Part shown: positions 6,167-12,794 of the stretch, in pieces | Layout: each line of letters starts with the position of its first letter | How positions within the stretch are numbered: position 1 is the first letter of the stretch | From: a virus | DNA: 35,512 nt | Virus record (IMG/VR): IMGVR_UViG_3300009151_000197 | Location: 1 to 35,512 of that record | Strand: one strand, 5' to 3' | Position numbers and translations under genes: made by a program | The notes under the pieces: generated by a model | What the model saw: only the letters and a program-made list of their open reading frames with translations | Told to the model about the DNA's origin: nothing | Databases searched by the model: none

Positions 6167-6494
6167 TCTGTTCTCTTTTCTTGACCCTTTCAACGGGCCA
6201 CTCTATTAGGCGTGGGGCATGGTCAAGTTTGACCGTGACCGTGTCTTTGCCGTTTACCTCGTGCGTTTCTGAGACTGTGTACCCGTAGTGTGGGTGTCCG
6301 TACCTGTCGTGGCAAACAACTTGATCTTGAGCCTTGATAGATAGGGCATGCTTACGCTCAGCCTGATGTCTAGCACGGGCATCACAAGCGGAACACAACC
6401 CGTTACGGTAGACGATGCGATGACACTGCGAGCAGATGTTTTTGCGTCTGGGTATAATCTCGTGCGATTCGTTATCGTCCAACCAAAGGTCCAT
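6147..6494 (-). CDS. Zinc-ribbon protein, function unknown
   Basis: 115 residues. Two CxxC knuckles (CSQC near residue 21 and CSAC near 34, separated by HRIVYRNGL) form a typical short zinc ribbon, followed by a basic helix (ARARHQAERKHALSI) and a beta-rich region (VVCHDRYGHPHYGYTVSETHEV, DTVTVKLDHAPRLIEWPV). Zinc ribbon plus basic helix suggests nucleic-acid or protein binding. The ribosome binding site is weak, but the gene starts nine bases after the previous stop and fills its space. Another frame on the same strand (6254-6583) is a shadow. Confidence 0.68.
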   Translation of the reverse strand: MDLWLDDNESHEIIPRRKNICSQCHRIVYRNGLCSACDARARHQAERKHALSIKAQDQVVCHDRYGHPHYGYTVSETHEVNGKDTVTVKLDHAPRLIEWPVERVKKREQNGSTEG

Positions 6495-6503
6495 GAAGAT
6501 AGG

Positions 6504-6887
6504 TTACTCTGCATGGTTACGTTCCCACCTTTGCACTTCAACAACTCCGATAGCACCGTATGAACAGATGTCTTTAAAATCATCTTCTAAAGAATCATGT
6601 GACATGGATACTGTACCAAACTCTAAATATTGTTGTACTGCTGACTGTATCCTAAACATTTTATCTTGAATCCGAATAGATACACCAATCCAAGAAGGCA
6701 GGCCGAACGCCTCACTGCCCTTGATGTTGGCTAATGGGTCAGCGTTGGTGCCATAGTCCCTGCTCTTGCTCTGGTGCAATTCCTTGATGCCCTCTAATAC
6801 TGTTATGAATTCAGGGCTACCGGATTGCTTAAGGGTAAAGTGCATGGTGTCGTAAGGCCAGCCCGGTTCCCCTGTAAGGTCGGTCAT
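6504..6887 (-). CDS. MazG-like / Nmad1 (DUF1599)-like all-alpha protein
   Basis: 127 residues, mostly helical. KSRDYGTNADPLANI, then SIRIQDKMFRIQSAV, then HDSLEDDFKDICSYGAIGVVEV follow the pattern of the Nmad1/DUF1599 family, a branch of all-alpha NTP pyrophosphohydrolases with acidic metal-binding residues (ExxxD-like LEDDFKDI). Nmad1 proteins are predicted to act on modified nucleotides; phage relatives may clean nucleotide pools or support DNA modification. The ATG overlaps the upstream stop (ATGA). The fold prediction is from motif memory, and plain MazG-like is the alternative. Confidence 0.6.
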   Translation of the reverse strand: MTDLTGEPGWPYDTMHFTLKQSGSPEFITVLEGIKELHQSKSRDYGTNADPLANIKGSEAFGLPSWIGVSIRIQDKMFRIQSAVQQYLEFGTVSMSHDSLEDDFKDICSYGAIGVVEVQRWERNHAE

Positions 6888-7114
6888 ATACCCAGCCCCA
6901 TTCTGGCGATGGCCTTCGCCTCGTCTACCTTGCGTTCTTCTTTGGCAGGAATCCTGACATGGTGTGCCAGCCTATCCACGTCACACCTAAAGTAGTAGTC
7001 CTCAATGTAGCGCCTAGCCAAATGACCCAGCAGTTCATTGCTAGCCTCAGGTACCGCAGCCCGACACACAATCAAAGCCGCAGTACCCACCTGTTTCTTG
7101 GTTGGCTTAGACAT
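6884..7114 (-). CDS. Small early protein, function unknown
   Basis: 76 residues from ATG 7114, with GGGG five bases upstream; an ATG ten codons earlier would overlap the preceding microprotein entirely. Sequence begins MSKPTKKQVGTAALIVCRAA and continues with a helix (NELLGHLARRYIEDYYFRCD) and a basic segment (HHVRIPAKEERKVDEAKAIARM). It is soluble, helical and unassigned. The stop overlaps the Nmad1-like start (ATGA), and the start lies eight bases inside the membrane microprotein gene. Confidence 0.65.
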   Translation of the reverse strand: MSKPTKKQVGTAALIVCRAAVPEASNELLGHLARRYIEDYYFRCDVDRLAHHVRIPAKEERKVDEAKAIARMGLGI

Positions 7115-7187
7115 CTGAACCCCACACTGATATTGCCAGCACAATTAAAACGCCAAGGACAATAGCGGAGTAGATGTAGTTAATCAT
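7107..7187 (-). CDS. 26-residue single-span membrane microprotein
   Basis: Between ssb and the next gene is a 26-codon frame. Its ATG (7187-7185) shares its A with the ssb stop (TAATG), the junction type used throughout this genome, and it ends just inside the downstream gene. The peptide begins MINYIYSAIVLGVLIVLAIS and ends VWGSDV: essentially one transmembrane helix with short polar ends. Coding is inferred from the overlap arrangement and the hydrophobic pattern, since length alone is no evidence. Function is unknown; tiny phage membrane proteins often modulate host envelope processes or superinfection. Confidence 0.55.
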   Translation of the reverse strand: MINYIYSAIVLGVLIVLAISVWGSDV

Positions 7188-7585
7188 TAGAAGTAATCGT
7201 CTGCCGCTACGGGCTGTGCCGGTGCCTGACGTGGTGTGCTGGTGCGCTCACTGCGTACTACCTGTGCAGTGTTCCACTGAAGGGACGGGCCAATGGCAGT
7301 AGCCACAACCTCTACCTTGTAACGCTTGCTTCCATCCGGTGCATCCCATGAGCGCTGTTCCAAGCGCCCGTCAATGACAACCGCATCGCCCTTGTGCAAA
7401 GACGCTGATGCGTTTTCAGCCATCGGACCCCAGATCACCACGTCAAAGTAGGAGGTCTGTTCTTTGTCCTCCCACTTGCGAGTGACAGCCACGCTGGTAG
7501 TGGCCATAGGCTTACCGTTCTGCGTGTACCGCATCTCTAAATCATGGGTGAGATTACCGCTTATTGCTACGCTTGCATGTGCCAT
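7187..7585 (-). CDS. ssb: Single-stranded DNA-binding protein
   Basis: 132 residues with a typical bacterial SSB OB fold: MAHASVAISGNLTHDLEMRY, then TTSVAVTRKWED, YFDVVIWGPMAENASASLHKG, VVIDGRLEQRSWD and VVATAIGPSLQW. A Gln/Pro/Ala linker follows, and the acidic C-terminus ends in DDYF, resembling the DDxxPF tip that recruits partners in host SSBs. It coats single-stranded DNA during replication and annealing. Its ATG overlaps the stop of the ERF gene (TAATG), so it is co-translated with the recombination genes. Confidence 0.95.
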   Translation of the reverse strand: MAHASVAISGNLTHDLEMRYTQNGKPMATTSVAVTRKWEDKEQTSYFDVVIWGPMAENASASLHKGDAVVIDGRLEQRSWDAPDGSKRYKVEVVATAIGPSLQWNTAQVVRSERTSTPRQAPAQPVAADDYF

Positions 7586-8268
7586 TAGAATGGCTCCTCT
7601 CCGTTGGCCATCTCCGCTCCGGGGAAGGCATTGGTCATTACTGTTTCGGTTTTCTTGTTCTGCAATTCGTCAATCCATACGGATGCCTCCTTGCTGGTGA
7701 GTTGCTTCTCTGGCTTGCCCCACCGTTCCATGCACGCTGACTTCAATTCCACGCCAGCGCTCTTGGTGATTGCGTACAGAGCCTTGGCCTGCTTCTCACT
7801 GATGGGGTTGCCTGCTCCCGCCTGTGGTGCCTGCTGTGGTGCAGACTGTTGGCGTGGTGCCTGACGTGGTTGCGAAGCCGCATTGCCATCATCGTCATCA
7901 TCAGCCACAAGGGACAGGATGCTCATGTATGAGTAGCGCCGTGCGTAGGTGACCGCACTGCCCTGACCCTGCGGGTCGTCCTTGACAAGATGCAGACGCA
8001 TGCGAGACACAAGGAACTGGCCACTGGTATGCAAGAGCCACGTCTCTAGCGTGTCGTGTCCGTCCTCGTAGCCAATGTGCTGACTGATAGACAGTCCGTG
8101 CTTGGCAAGGATCGGGCCTGCGGTTTCCACCACCTGAGGCAGACCGGCATACCGGCTCTTAAAGAATGGGTTGGAACTGTCCTTGGGGATAGCACCTACC
8201 TCACTCTGAAACTGCACTAGGGCTGTGGCCAATTCATTCAGGCCTGTTGGTTCTTGGTTATATATCAC
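7585..8268 (-). CDS. erf: ERF-family single-strand annealing protein
   Basis: 227 residues from a GTG at 8268, preceded at five bases by AGGAG and overlapping the exonuclease stop (GTGA). The N-terminal domain has IPKDSSNPFFKSRYAGLPQVV, LHTSGQFLVSRMRLHLVKDD and the ERF signature SAVTYARRYSYMSILSLVAD followed by an Asp run and GN. A Gln/Pro/Ala linker (about 136-160) leads to a C-terminal helical part (ISEKQAKALYAITKSAGV) of the kind often appended to phage recombinases. ERF proteins anneal complementary single strands in phage recombination and circularisation. It probably works with the upstream exonuclease and downstream SSB. Confidence 0.92.
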   Translation of the reverse strand: MIYNQEPTGLNELATALVQFQSEVGAIPKDSSNPFFKSRYAGLPQVVETAGPILAKHGLSISQHIGYEDGHDTLETWLLHTSGQFLVSRMRLHLVKDDPQGQGSAVTYARRYSYMSILSLVADDDDDGNAASQPRQAPRQQSAPQQAPQAGAGNPISEKQAKALYAITKSAGVELKSACMERWGKPEKQLTSKEASVWIDELQNKKTETVMTNAFPGAEMANGEEPF

Positions 8269-9128
8269 TGGTTCTCCTCTGGTATCGGGATGACACCCTC
8301 GCCATCTGCTTTGCACTGGTCAGCATAGGCGCAATAGCCATTGCATTTCCAGTACCTGTCCACGTTGATGTGCTCAACGTACCCCGTAGTCTCGGTGACA
8401 TGCGTGCGATCCTCTAAGAATCCACTGTCCAGCGTCGCCTTGATGTTGCTTAGCCTACGTAGTTCTTGCTCTGCTGCTGGTCGCCATACGTGCTCAGGAA
8501 TCTGCCACTCAGCGATGAAACGCTGGTCATCAGAGAATCCCATAGCCTCAGCGATGCCCTTGCTCACTGCCTCAAGGGAGATGGCTCCCACGATTACAGT
8601 TTGACAGTCATTAGCCAACGCATTAAGTCCAGCCTGAAGAATAGTGCCAATGGCAGGGCCTTCAGGGTTCTTAATCTCCTTGGCCCTACGCTTCAGTCCA
8701 GTCTGACGATCCCACCGAGACATGCCCATGGACTTCAGTTCGTAGAGAACATCTCCGCCATCCCATCCGGGATGTGCCTGCTCCATGTCAGAAGCAGGGA
8801 TAACTGCGTCACAGTGGCCAGAGATGATGTCTTGCAGGTTGGTTGGCACTTCCAGTTTGGCATTGGGATAGCGCTTGACTAGCGCCTCTTGAAGCCACTC
8901 ATGGATGCGTGTGCCCAGCCCGGTGACCCAGACCCCGGCTGAATCCATGTCACTGCCCATGCTGGTGTCCAGCGATGCGTAGGATAGGTACCTAGCGCAG
9001 TCACCGGCTGAACTGTAACGGAAGGGAGTGTCAAAAGCCTTGGCCTTCTTGCCCCGTTCCCTCTCAGCCTGCACCCAATCTTGGATCAGTGCGTTACTAA
9101 CTAGGGTCGGTGTCGTGTACCTGTACAC
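8265..9128 (-). CDS. Cas4/RecB-like PD-(D/E)XK exonuclease with Fe-S cysteines
   Basis: 287 residues from a GTG at 9128, chosen because a full AGGAGG lies six bases upstream; the in-frame ATG at 9143 falls just before that Shine-Dalgarno sequence. Nuclease residues appear in order: His76 in TRIHEWLQE, Asp107 in SGHCDAVI, Glu130-x-Lys132 in LYELKSM and Gln165 in ILQAGLNAL. Cys44 near the N-terminus and Cys262, Cys266 and Cys272 near the C-terminus match the one-plus-three cluster of Cas4/AddB-type [4Fe-4S] nucleases. It would resect double-strand ends to feed the ERF annealing protein encoded next. Polarity of digestion cannot be read from sequence. Confidence 0.88.
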   Translation of the reverse strand: MYRYTTPTLVSNALIQDWVQAERERGKKAKAFDTPFRYSSAGDCARYLSYASLDTSMGSDMDSAGVWVTGLGTRIHEWLQEALVKRYPNAKLEVPTNLQDIISGHCDAVIPASDMEQAHPGWDGGDVLYELKSMGMSRWDRQTGLKRRAKEIKNPEGPAIGTILQAGLNALANDCQTVIVGAISLEAVSKGIAEAMGFSDDQRFIAEWQIPEHVWRPAAEQELRRLSNIKATLDSGFLEDRTHVTETTGYVEHINVDRYWKCNGYCAYADQCKADGEGVIPIPEENQ

Positions 9129-9273
9129 TTGTTGCCTCCTCATTGTTGATGCTCGTCCCCATGATGAAGCCGAGAATTGCCTTGCTCATTGCCTGCACGC
9201 TGGCTGACATTACAAGATTAGACCATGTAAACACTAGGTTCACAATTAGAAGTATTAAGATTGCTATGCTCAT
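9097..9273 (-). CDS. 58-residue membrane protein upstream of the exonuclease
   Basis: ATG 9273 follows an AAGGA ribosome binding site. The product begins MSIAILILLIVNLVFTWSNL and has a second moderately hydrophobic segment (KAILGFIMGTS) before a polar tail ending VQVHDTDPS. Two membrane passes, or one pass plus a re-entrant helix, are likely. The 3' end overlaps the exonuclease start by 32 bases. It is the first gene after a 119-base gap that carries two inverted repeats. No family is recognised. Strong hydrophobic pattern, a good start and its position make coding likely. Confidence 0.6.
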   Translation of the reverse strand: MSIAILILLIVNLVFTWSNLVMSASVQAMSKAILGFIMGTSINNEEATSVQVHDTDPS

Positions 9274-9286
9274 CGTTTTCCTTTAT

Positions 9287-9340
9287 GGTAGTGGTCACCA
9301 CCGGGGCGCTCTATTAAGTTACGGGCCGGAGGCAGGCCCG
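9287..9340. other. Two inverted repeats in the only sizeable gap of the leftward operon core
   Basis: The 119-base gap between 9274 and 9392 holds GGTAGTGGTCACCACC (9287-9302, near-perfect palindrome) and CGGGCC/GGCCCG arms with a 7-base loop (9322-9340). Neither is followed by a T tract on the minus strand. No promoter matching the three repeated early promoters is seen here. The structures may be a processing site, an attenuator or an operator between the recombination genes and the upstream small-gene block. Confidence 0.45.
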
Positions 9341-9392
9341 GAGCATCCCCGATGGCAACCAATGAATAGTTTGCCTCTCTTGTTACGTTACG

Positions 9393-9704
9393 TCAAGCGT
9401 TTGCTGGTTGGTTTTCCTCAACAAAGCGAACGTAGGTCTTGTGTGTGCCGTCTCCATTGCTACGGACACAGGCTTGGTAGGGCAGAGCCTTACGATCCAG
9501 ACCAGTAGTAACCTTCAAGCCCATCAGGGAGCGAATGGCAAGGTCTGCGCCATTGCTAGGCCCAGTCTCACGCCACACAAACCACTGGTTTGGGTTCTCA
9601 GTCAAGTGCTGACGGTAGTACAGGGTACGCTCTGACGTATTGCGTCCACGTCCCCGCCGTGACGGAGCCGGATCTTCCTGCTTGATGTTGATGATGCTAT
9701 TCAT
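9393..9704 (-). CDS. Basic early protein, function unknown
   Basis: 103 residues. A basic, disordered N-terminal stretch (PAPSRRGRGRNTSERTLYY) precedes a compact domain with QWFVWRETGPSNG, LAIRSLMGLKVTTGL and YQACVRSNGDGTHKTYVRFV. Actinophage proteins with an RGR-type basic motif and a W(F/Y)xW...YVRYV body are common but uncharacterised; DNA binding is plausible from the charge. The ATG overlaps the stop of the upstream helical gene (TAATG) with GAGGAGG a few bases before it. Confidence 0.7.
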   Translation of the reverse strand: MNSIINIKQEDPAPSRRGRGRNTSERTLYYRQHLTENPNQWFVWRETGPSNGADLAIRSLMGLKVTTGLDRKALPYQACVRSNGDGTHKTYVRFVEENQPANA

Positions 9705-9916
9705 TATGCCTCCTCGGCGTACTCATGGACAGCCACTCTGACCGCCATATCTAAATCGGTAAGCAACTTGTATGCCTCCCGCCTCTGCTCTCGCAGTTCT
9801 TGCTCCAACCTGTGCACTTCAGCCAGTGCTTTGGTCAGTAATTCCTTGTCATCTGGTGAGGCTAAAGCCCCAGCCAATGATCCTAAATGCTCCTCTAATT
9901 CCTTGGCTATACCCAC
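9704..9916 (-). CDS. Small coiled-coil protein
   Basis: 70 residues, nearly all helix: KELEEHLGSLAGALASPDDK, then a heptad-rich stretch LTKALAEVHRLEQELREQRREAYKLL and an acidic end (VHEYAEEA). It starts with GTG at 9916 inside a TAGTG overlap with the upstream stop, AAGGA preceding, and ends in a TAATG overlap. It probably dimerises. No known family is recognised. Confidence 0.7.
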   Translation of the reverse strand: MGIAKELEEHLGSLAGALASPDDKELLTKALAEVHRLEQELREQRREAYKLLTDLDMAVRVAVHEYAEEA

Positions 9917-10533
9917 TATTCCTTGTGTCCTCTCATGTTAATTGCCATCGCTATGTCCTCGCACATTTCGGCTTTTCTGTGCTCCCCTATATACCCTCCG
10001 CTCGTGTCCATGACACGATCATCAGGATAGTATACAGCCCAGAAAAAAGTTTCGTTCCGGTGCCACGCCAATAGATCTTCTACCTCTTGGCGCATCATTT
10101 GATTAGCCATATTTTCATTCCATAAACCAATGTTCAAGGCTGACCAGATTTTGCGGTTGCTCCAGACCAGTCCGATAGGGATACGTGGTGGGTCATACCC
10201 GCCCGGCTTGCCACCAACCCATATCCTAGGGTTTTCTTCCGCATAATCTGAATAGATATAGCGCACGTGCCCCACTTCATCCCCGAATCTTTTATAAAAA
10301 TCCCCATCGCCACCCTCAAGAGCGTATGGCAACATCCTTTTGTCGCTCAACTTAGTCCAAGGTTGCTTGAAGAAAATAATGTGGCTTAAATGATCCACTT
10401 CCCTAGGGTTGGGGCAGCCTTCGTAGTGACCCAGTAGACAGCCCCATTGCGTGCCGTCATCGTCCACTGCGAACACGTTACGTCCGGGCACCCTGTTCTG
10501 GTATGCCTCCAATACTTCGCCTCCGGTAATCAT
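9916..10533 (-). CDS. Hypothetical early protein of 205 residues
   Basis: Begins MITGGEVLEAYQNRVPGRNV and contains VFAVDDDGTQWGCLLGHYEGCP, HIIFFKQPWTKLSDKRML and, near the end, AHRNE-like aromatic-rich segments (WHRNETFFWAVYYPDD). Many Trp, Tyr and acidic residues suggest a compact globular protein; no catalytic signature is recognised. AGGAGG lies nine bases before ATG 10533. It is one of the largest unknowns in the small-gene block and has no paralogue in the window. Confidence 0.7.
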   Translation of the reverse strand: MITGGEVLEAYQNRVPGRNVFAVDDDGTQWGCLLGHYEGCPNPREVDHLSHIIFFKQPWTKLSDKRMLPYALEGGDGDFYKRFGDEVGHVRYIYSDYAEENPRIWVGGKPGGYDPPRIPIGLVWSNRKIWSALNIGLWNENMANQMMRQEVEDLLAWHRNETFFWAVYYPDDRVMDTSGGYIGEHRKAEMCEDIAMAINMRGHKE

Positions 10534-10548
10534 TAGTTCCTGCCTCCT

Positions 10549-10707
10549 CTACTCATGGATAGACCTTAGGTGTGCGTCAGAATCATATTCCGTTTCACAG
10601 TCGTTACAATACATCAACCCTTTCCATTCACCCTGATGGTCAGTCAAACGGTCGCAAGTTTCGCACCAGTAAACTGCCTCGTCTAATTCTGGTGGTTCAT
10701 AATTCAT
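10549..10707 (-). CDS. 52-residue zinc-ribbon protein
   Basis: ATG 10707 shares its A with the upstream stop (TAATG), with GAGG eight bases before it. The protein begins MNYEPPELDEAVYWCETCDR and continues MYCNDCETEYDSD. The CETC and CNDC pairs are 16 residues apart, a classical zinc ribbon with an acidic surround. Too short for standard length cut-offs, but the coupling and paired CxxC support it. Function is unknown. Confidence 0.65.
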   Translation of the reverse strand: MNYEPPELDEAVYWCETCDRLTDHQGEWKGLMYCNDCETEYDSDAHLRSIHE

Positions 10708-10931
10708 TACAGTTCCTCCCCGTTCTCGTCAAAATAAGCAAGTTCGTGACGACTGATAGGACTGCGCATGTCATCGTAAATCCAGTCCGTTAAATATTCC
10801 AGCACCCCGTCAAGGTCTATCTCTAGGTCATTGGGGTCAGGGTGCTCGGACACTAGCCTTATGTCGGCTATTGTTTGGGCCACATCGTAGGTGTAAGTCC
10901 GTGTGACGGTAATTCTCTCTGGCATACTCAT
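10707..10931 (-). CDS. Small acidic early protein
   Basis: 74 residues starting MSMPERITVTRTYTYDVAQT. An N-terminal beta strand with alternating Thr/Val/Tyr is followed by an acidic helix-rich part (DLEIDLDGVLEYLTDWIYDDM) and the ending RHELAYFDENGEEL. Strong negative charge is shared by several neighbours and could reflect DNA mimicry or binding to basic host proteins; that is speculative. Both ends are TAATG overlaps. Confidence 0.68.
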   Translation of the reverse strand: MSMPERITVTRTYTYDVAQTIADIRLVSEHPDPNDLEIDLDGVLEYLTDWIYDDMRSPISRHELAYFDENGEEL

Positions 10932-11149
10932 TAGTTATCCTCCTCAATCTTGAAATAGCCCACGCTATTACCAGATGGCCAATCTTCGTGAGTTGGTTTG
11001 TGAGGTGACCCATCGTGTTGTCCATTCTTATTACAGCAGTAGTCGCCCTGTTCATCGTCCCAAATCTTACAAAGGCCGGACATGGTGCCAGAGTAAGTGA
11101 TTTTTACATTACAATGCTCACAAATGCCTTCTTCAGTTGCTTCCTGCAT
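10931..11149 (-). CDS. Cys-rich small protein, probable zinc finger
   Basis: 72 residues: EEGICEHCNVKITYSG gives one CxxC pair, and GLCKIWDDEQGDYCCNKNGQHDG provides further Cys and His ligands. The tail is acidic (FKIEEDN). The layout resembles a compact zinc-binding domain, perhaps with ligands Cys10, Cys13 and a later Cys/His pair. ATG 11149 overlaps the upstream stop (TAATG) with GGAGG shortly before. It has no assigned role. Confidence 0.68.
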   Translation of the reverse strand: MQEATEEGICEHCNVKITYSGTMSGLCKIWDDEQGDYCCNKNGQHDGSPHKPTHEDWPSGNSVGYFKIEEDN

Positions 11150-11265
11150 TACTTATCCTCCTTAGATGCTGTCCATTTGCTTTTGTTGGATGGGCATTTG
11201 TGTCCCACTTCAACAGCCAGCGCTTTGGTTATCAGTCCACACTTCGGACACTTGAATGTTTTCAC
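11149..11265 (-). CDS. 38-residue zinc-finger microprotein
   Basis: Starts with GTG 11265, four to five bases after AAGGA. The peptide begins MKTFKCPKCGLITKALAVEV and continues GHKCPSNKSKW. CPKCG and GHKCP resemble half of a rubredoxin-type zinc ribbon. The stop overlaps the next ATG (TAATG at 11151-11147). Together with the Cys pattern this coupling supports a genuine gene filling an otherwise empty 120 bases. Function is unknown. Confidence 0.58.
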   Translation of the reverse strand: MKTFKCPKCGLITKALAVEVGHKCPSNKSKWTASKEDK

Positions 11266-11274
11266 AGGTTCCTT

Positions 11275-11625
11275 TCATCCGTAGATCACTTCACCCATTA
11301 GGGCACACTGTAACACGATGTCAGCCACACAAGCATCCCATTCGTCAAGGTCATGTGCCACTTTCAGACCACAGTGCTGGTATCCCTTGTCAATGGCAAT
11401 CGCCAGACCACGCAACAGGTCATCAACACTCACTTTTCCACGCCCCTTACCCTCACCCTCGTCACCCTCTGGCAAGTCGTAGGATACCGCAACCTTCATA
11501 CCCTCTTTGTATTCTCCGTAGGCGTACCTACTAAGCCACGGGCTGGTGCTAATCCACAGGTTATTAAATACTGAATCCATCAAATGCTCGGAATCAACAT
11601 CTATCTCAATCAGTAACTTTGGCAT
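11275..11625 (-). CDS. Hypothetical early protein
   Basis: 116 residues beginning MPKLLIEIDVDSEHLMDSVF, with NLWISTSPWLSRYAYGEYKEG, a Gly/Lys/Glu-rich loop (EGDEGEGKGRGKVS) and a helical second half (DDLLRGLAIAIDKGYQHCG, DEWDACVADIVLQCALMG). Similar alpha/beta proteins ending in a DLDxxDAxxADxxLQxAxxGxxxYG motif are frequent in actinophage genomes without known function. GGAGG precedes ATG 11625. Confidence 0.72.
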   Translation of the reverse strand: MPKLLIEIDVDSEHLMDSVFNNLWISTSPWLSRYAYGEYKEGMKVAVSYDLPEGDEGEGKGRGKVSVDDLLRGLAIAIDKGYQHCGLKVAHDLDEWDACVADIVLQCALMGEVIYG

Positions 11626-11636
11626 TAGTTATCCTC

Positions 11637-12011
11637 CTAACCCTTGCAGTAGTGGAGACGACCATCGTCTCCAATTAGTAAATAAACGGCACCCAAAGCG
11701 TGGGCTGAATCTGTCAGATTTTTCCCAAGGTCGCCTAGGCCACGATCCCAGAATCCTGCTCCGTGACCATTGCGTGTTAGCCACAGGTCATGGCCTAACG
11801 CTCCCCAACTCATAGCCTTAGCATACGCCAGACAGTCATCCCAGTTGGCCAACACCCACGAGGTGATTTCGTGAACCTGTAGCATCCACGATGCTTCATT
11901 GGTGTTAGGTAGCGTGGTGTCCCTGTCCCAATTGTGTGAATCTGTCCATCCGGCACATTCACTGTATCCATCTAGGAAATCTGCGATCTCCTGTTTACTT
12001 ACTGTTATCAT
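11637..12011 (-). CDS. Conserved phage hypothetical protein (first gene after early promoter A)
   Basis: 124 residues. SKQEIADFLDGYSECAGWTD is followed by SHNWDRDTTLP, a helix with DCLAYAKAM, the characteristic HDLWLTRNGHGAGFWDRGLG and LTDSAHALGAVYLLIGDDG. The HDxWLTRNGHGxGFWDRG segment is shared by many phage proteins of unknown function. GGGAGG five bases before ATG 12011 and a promoter about 30 bases further up make it the leader gene of a transcript running left. Confidence 0.78.
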   Translation of the reverse strand: MITVSKQEIADFLDGYSECAGWTDSHNWDRDTTLPNTNEASWMLQVHEITSWVLANWDDCLAYAKAMSWGALGHDLWLTRNGHGAGFWDRGLGDLGKNLTDSAHALGAVYLLIGDDGRLHYCKG

Positions 12012-12040
12012 GGTTACCTCCCATTTGTTTGTGTACCACT

Positions 12041-12069
12041 AGTATAGTGGCAACTTTTCTAAACGTGAC
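12041..12069 (-). promoter_or_regulatory. Early promoter A (repeat-family promoter)
   Basis: On the minus strand GTCACG (12069-12064) and TATACT (12046-12041) are separated by exactly 17 bases, with an A-rich stretch upstream. Two other copies with the same boxes, same spacing and related flanks lie at 13310-13338 and 14795-14823. The gene at 12011 starts about 30 bases downstream, giving a short leader with GGGAGG. The -10 box is close to the bacterial consensus; the -35 is unlike TTGACA but constant in all three. Confidence 0.75.
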
Positions 12070-12074
12070 TTTTC

Positions 12075-12353
12075 TTATTCTTCTGTAAGCCCATCTGCGA
12101 TTTCTTGCCAGTTGATTCTGTACACACTTCCGACATCGTAAAGGACTTTCATAGCCTCCGCATTTATCGGTTCATCTCCGTCTGTGTAAGTGGCAGGGTC
12201 TAAGATTTCTTCCCACAGGTCTTGTAGGGCTTTGGCTCCTCCCCATTCCACAGTTTCGCAACTCGTTCGGTAGTCTCCTTCATCGTTAGTGATGTGTAGG
12301 TTCATACACCACGTCTCCCGATTTGTCCAACCTCCGTAGGTTTCATCCTTCAT
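12075..12353 (-). CDS. YGGWTNxETW-family phage protein (DUF7249-like)
   Basis: 92 residues starting MKDETYGGWTNRETWCMNLH, then ITNDEGDYRTSC, a middle helix (AKALQDLWEEIL) and VLYDVGSVYRINWQEIADGL at the end. Proteins opening with YxGWTNxETWxxxLWxxND and closing with an IDWxEIAxxL helix are widespread in tailed phages and some plasmids; none has a clear function. The family number is from memory. The gene overlaps the end of the upstream gene by 11 bases. Confidence 0.75.
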   Translation of the reverse strand: MKDETYGGWTNRETWCMNLHITNDEGDYRTSCETVEWGGAKALQDLWEEILDPATYTDGDEPINAEAMKVLYDVGSVYRINWQEIADGLTEE

Positions 12354-12660
12354 TTTCTTCCTCCCATAATCCGAAACTTCCCACGTCCCAGCCCCACCAA
12401 TGGTTGTCTAGCGCACAATTCTCGTTAAGCCATTCCTCTGCCTCAGTTGCCAATCTGTCCAGTTCATCACTAGCCTGAACATCTGTTAGGACATCCTCCG
12501 ACTCGTGTAAGACTGCCATGGCCTCGCTTGCTCGCCACATCAGGTCGTAGAGTTCCTTGGAATCCAACTCTATGGAGAAACTGTAGGCGATCTCACAGAC
12601 CTTGTAGTTCCCTTCCGATACCGTGCACTGATGACCGTCAATCCACTGTCCTGTCTCCAT
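12343..12660 (-). CDS. Acidic early protein, function unknown
   Basis: 105 residues: METGQWIDGHQCTVSEGNYK, a strand pair ending IAYSFSIELDS, a long acidic helix region (ELYDLMWRASEAMAVLHESED) and a Trp-rich end (NHWWGWDVGSFGLWEE). Acidic and Trp-rich, without catalytic motifs. ATG 12660 overlaps the upstream membrane microprotein stop (TAATG), with GGGAGGG a few bases before. Confidence 0.7.
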   Translation of the reverse strand: METGQWIDGHQCTVSEGNYKVCEIAYSFSIELDSKELYDLMWRASEAMAVLHESEDVLTDVQASDELDRLATEAEEWLNENCALDNHWWGWDVGSFGLWEEENEG

Positions 12661-12794
12661 TACTTACCCTCCCTTTTCTCGTGTCCTAGCCATCCATAGT
12701 GGATGCTTAGGTGATAAACGCTTGTCCAAATCACACCTAGCGCTAGGCCTACTGTGACTAGATCTTGAATCATCATCTCCGCTATCAGTTCCAT
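12660..12794 (-). CDS. 44-residue single-span membrane protein
   Basis: The frame begins MELIAEMMIQDLVTVGLALG, continues VIWTSVYHLSIHYGW and ends LGHEKREGK. It has one hydrophobic helix (about residues 11-30) and a basic C-terminus. The ATG at 12794 lies 10 bases inside the pentapeptide-repeat gene with GGCGG seven bases upstream, and the stop overlaps the next ATG (TAATG). Later ATGs at codons 7 and 8 are possible starts. Coding is inferred from the coupling and hydrophobic pattern. Confidence 0.55.
   Translation of the reverse strand: MELIAEMMIQDLVTVGLALGVIWTSVYHLSIHYGWLGHEKREGK

Noticed and set aside
6254-6583. 109-codon minus-strand frame
   Set aside because: It overlaps the end of the MazG-like gene and the zinc-ribbon gene in another frame, has no domain signature and no suitable start signal.
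10028-10050. Fourth copy of the early promoter (TATACT on the minus strand)
   Set aside because: The -10-like hexamer is present but there is no GTCACG at 17 bases, and it lies inside a coding gene.
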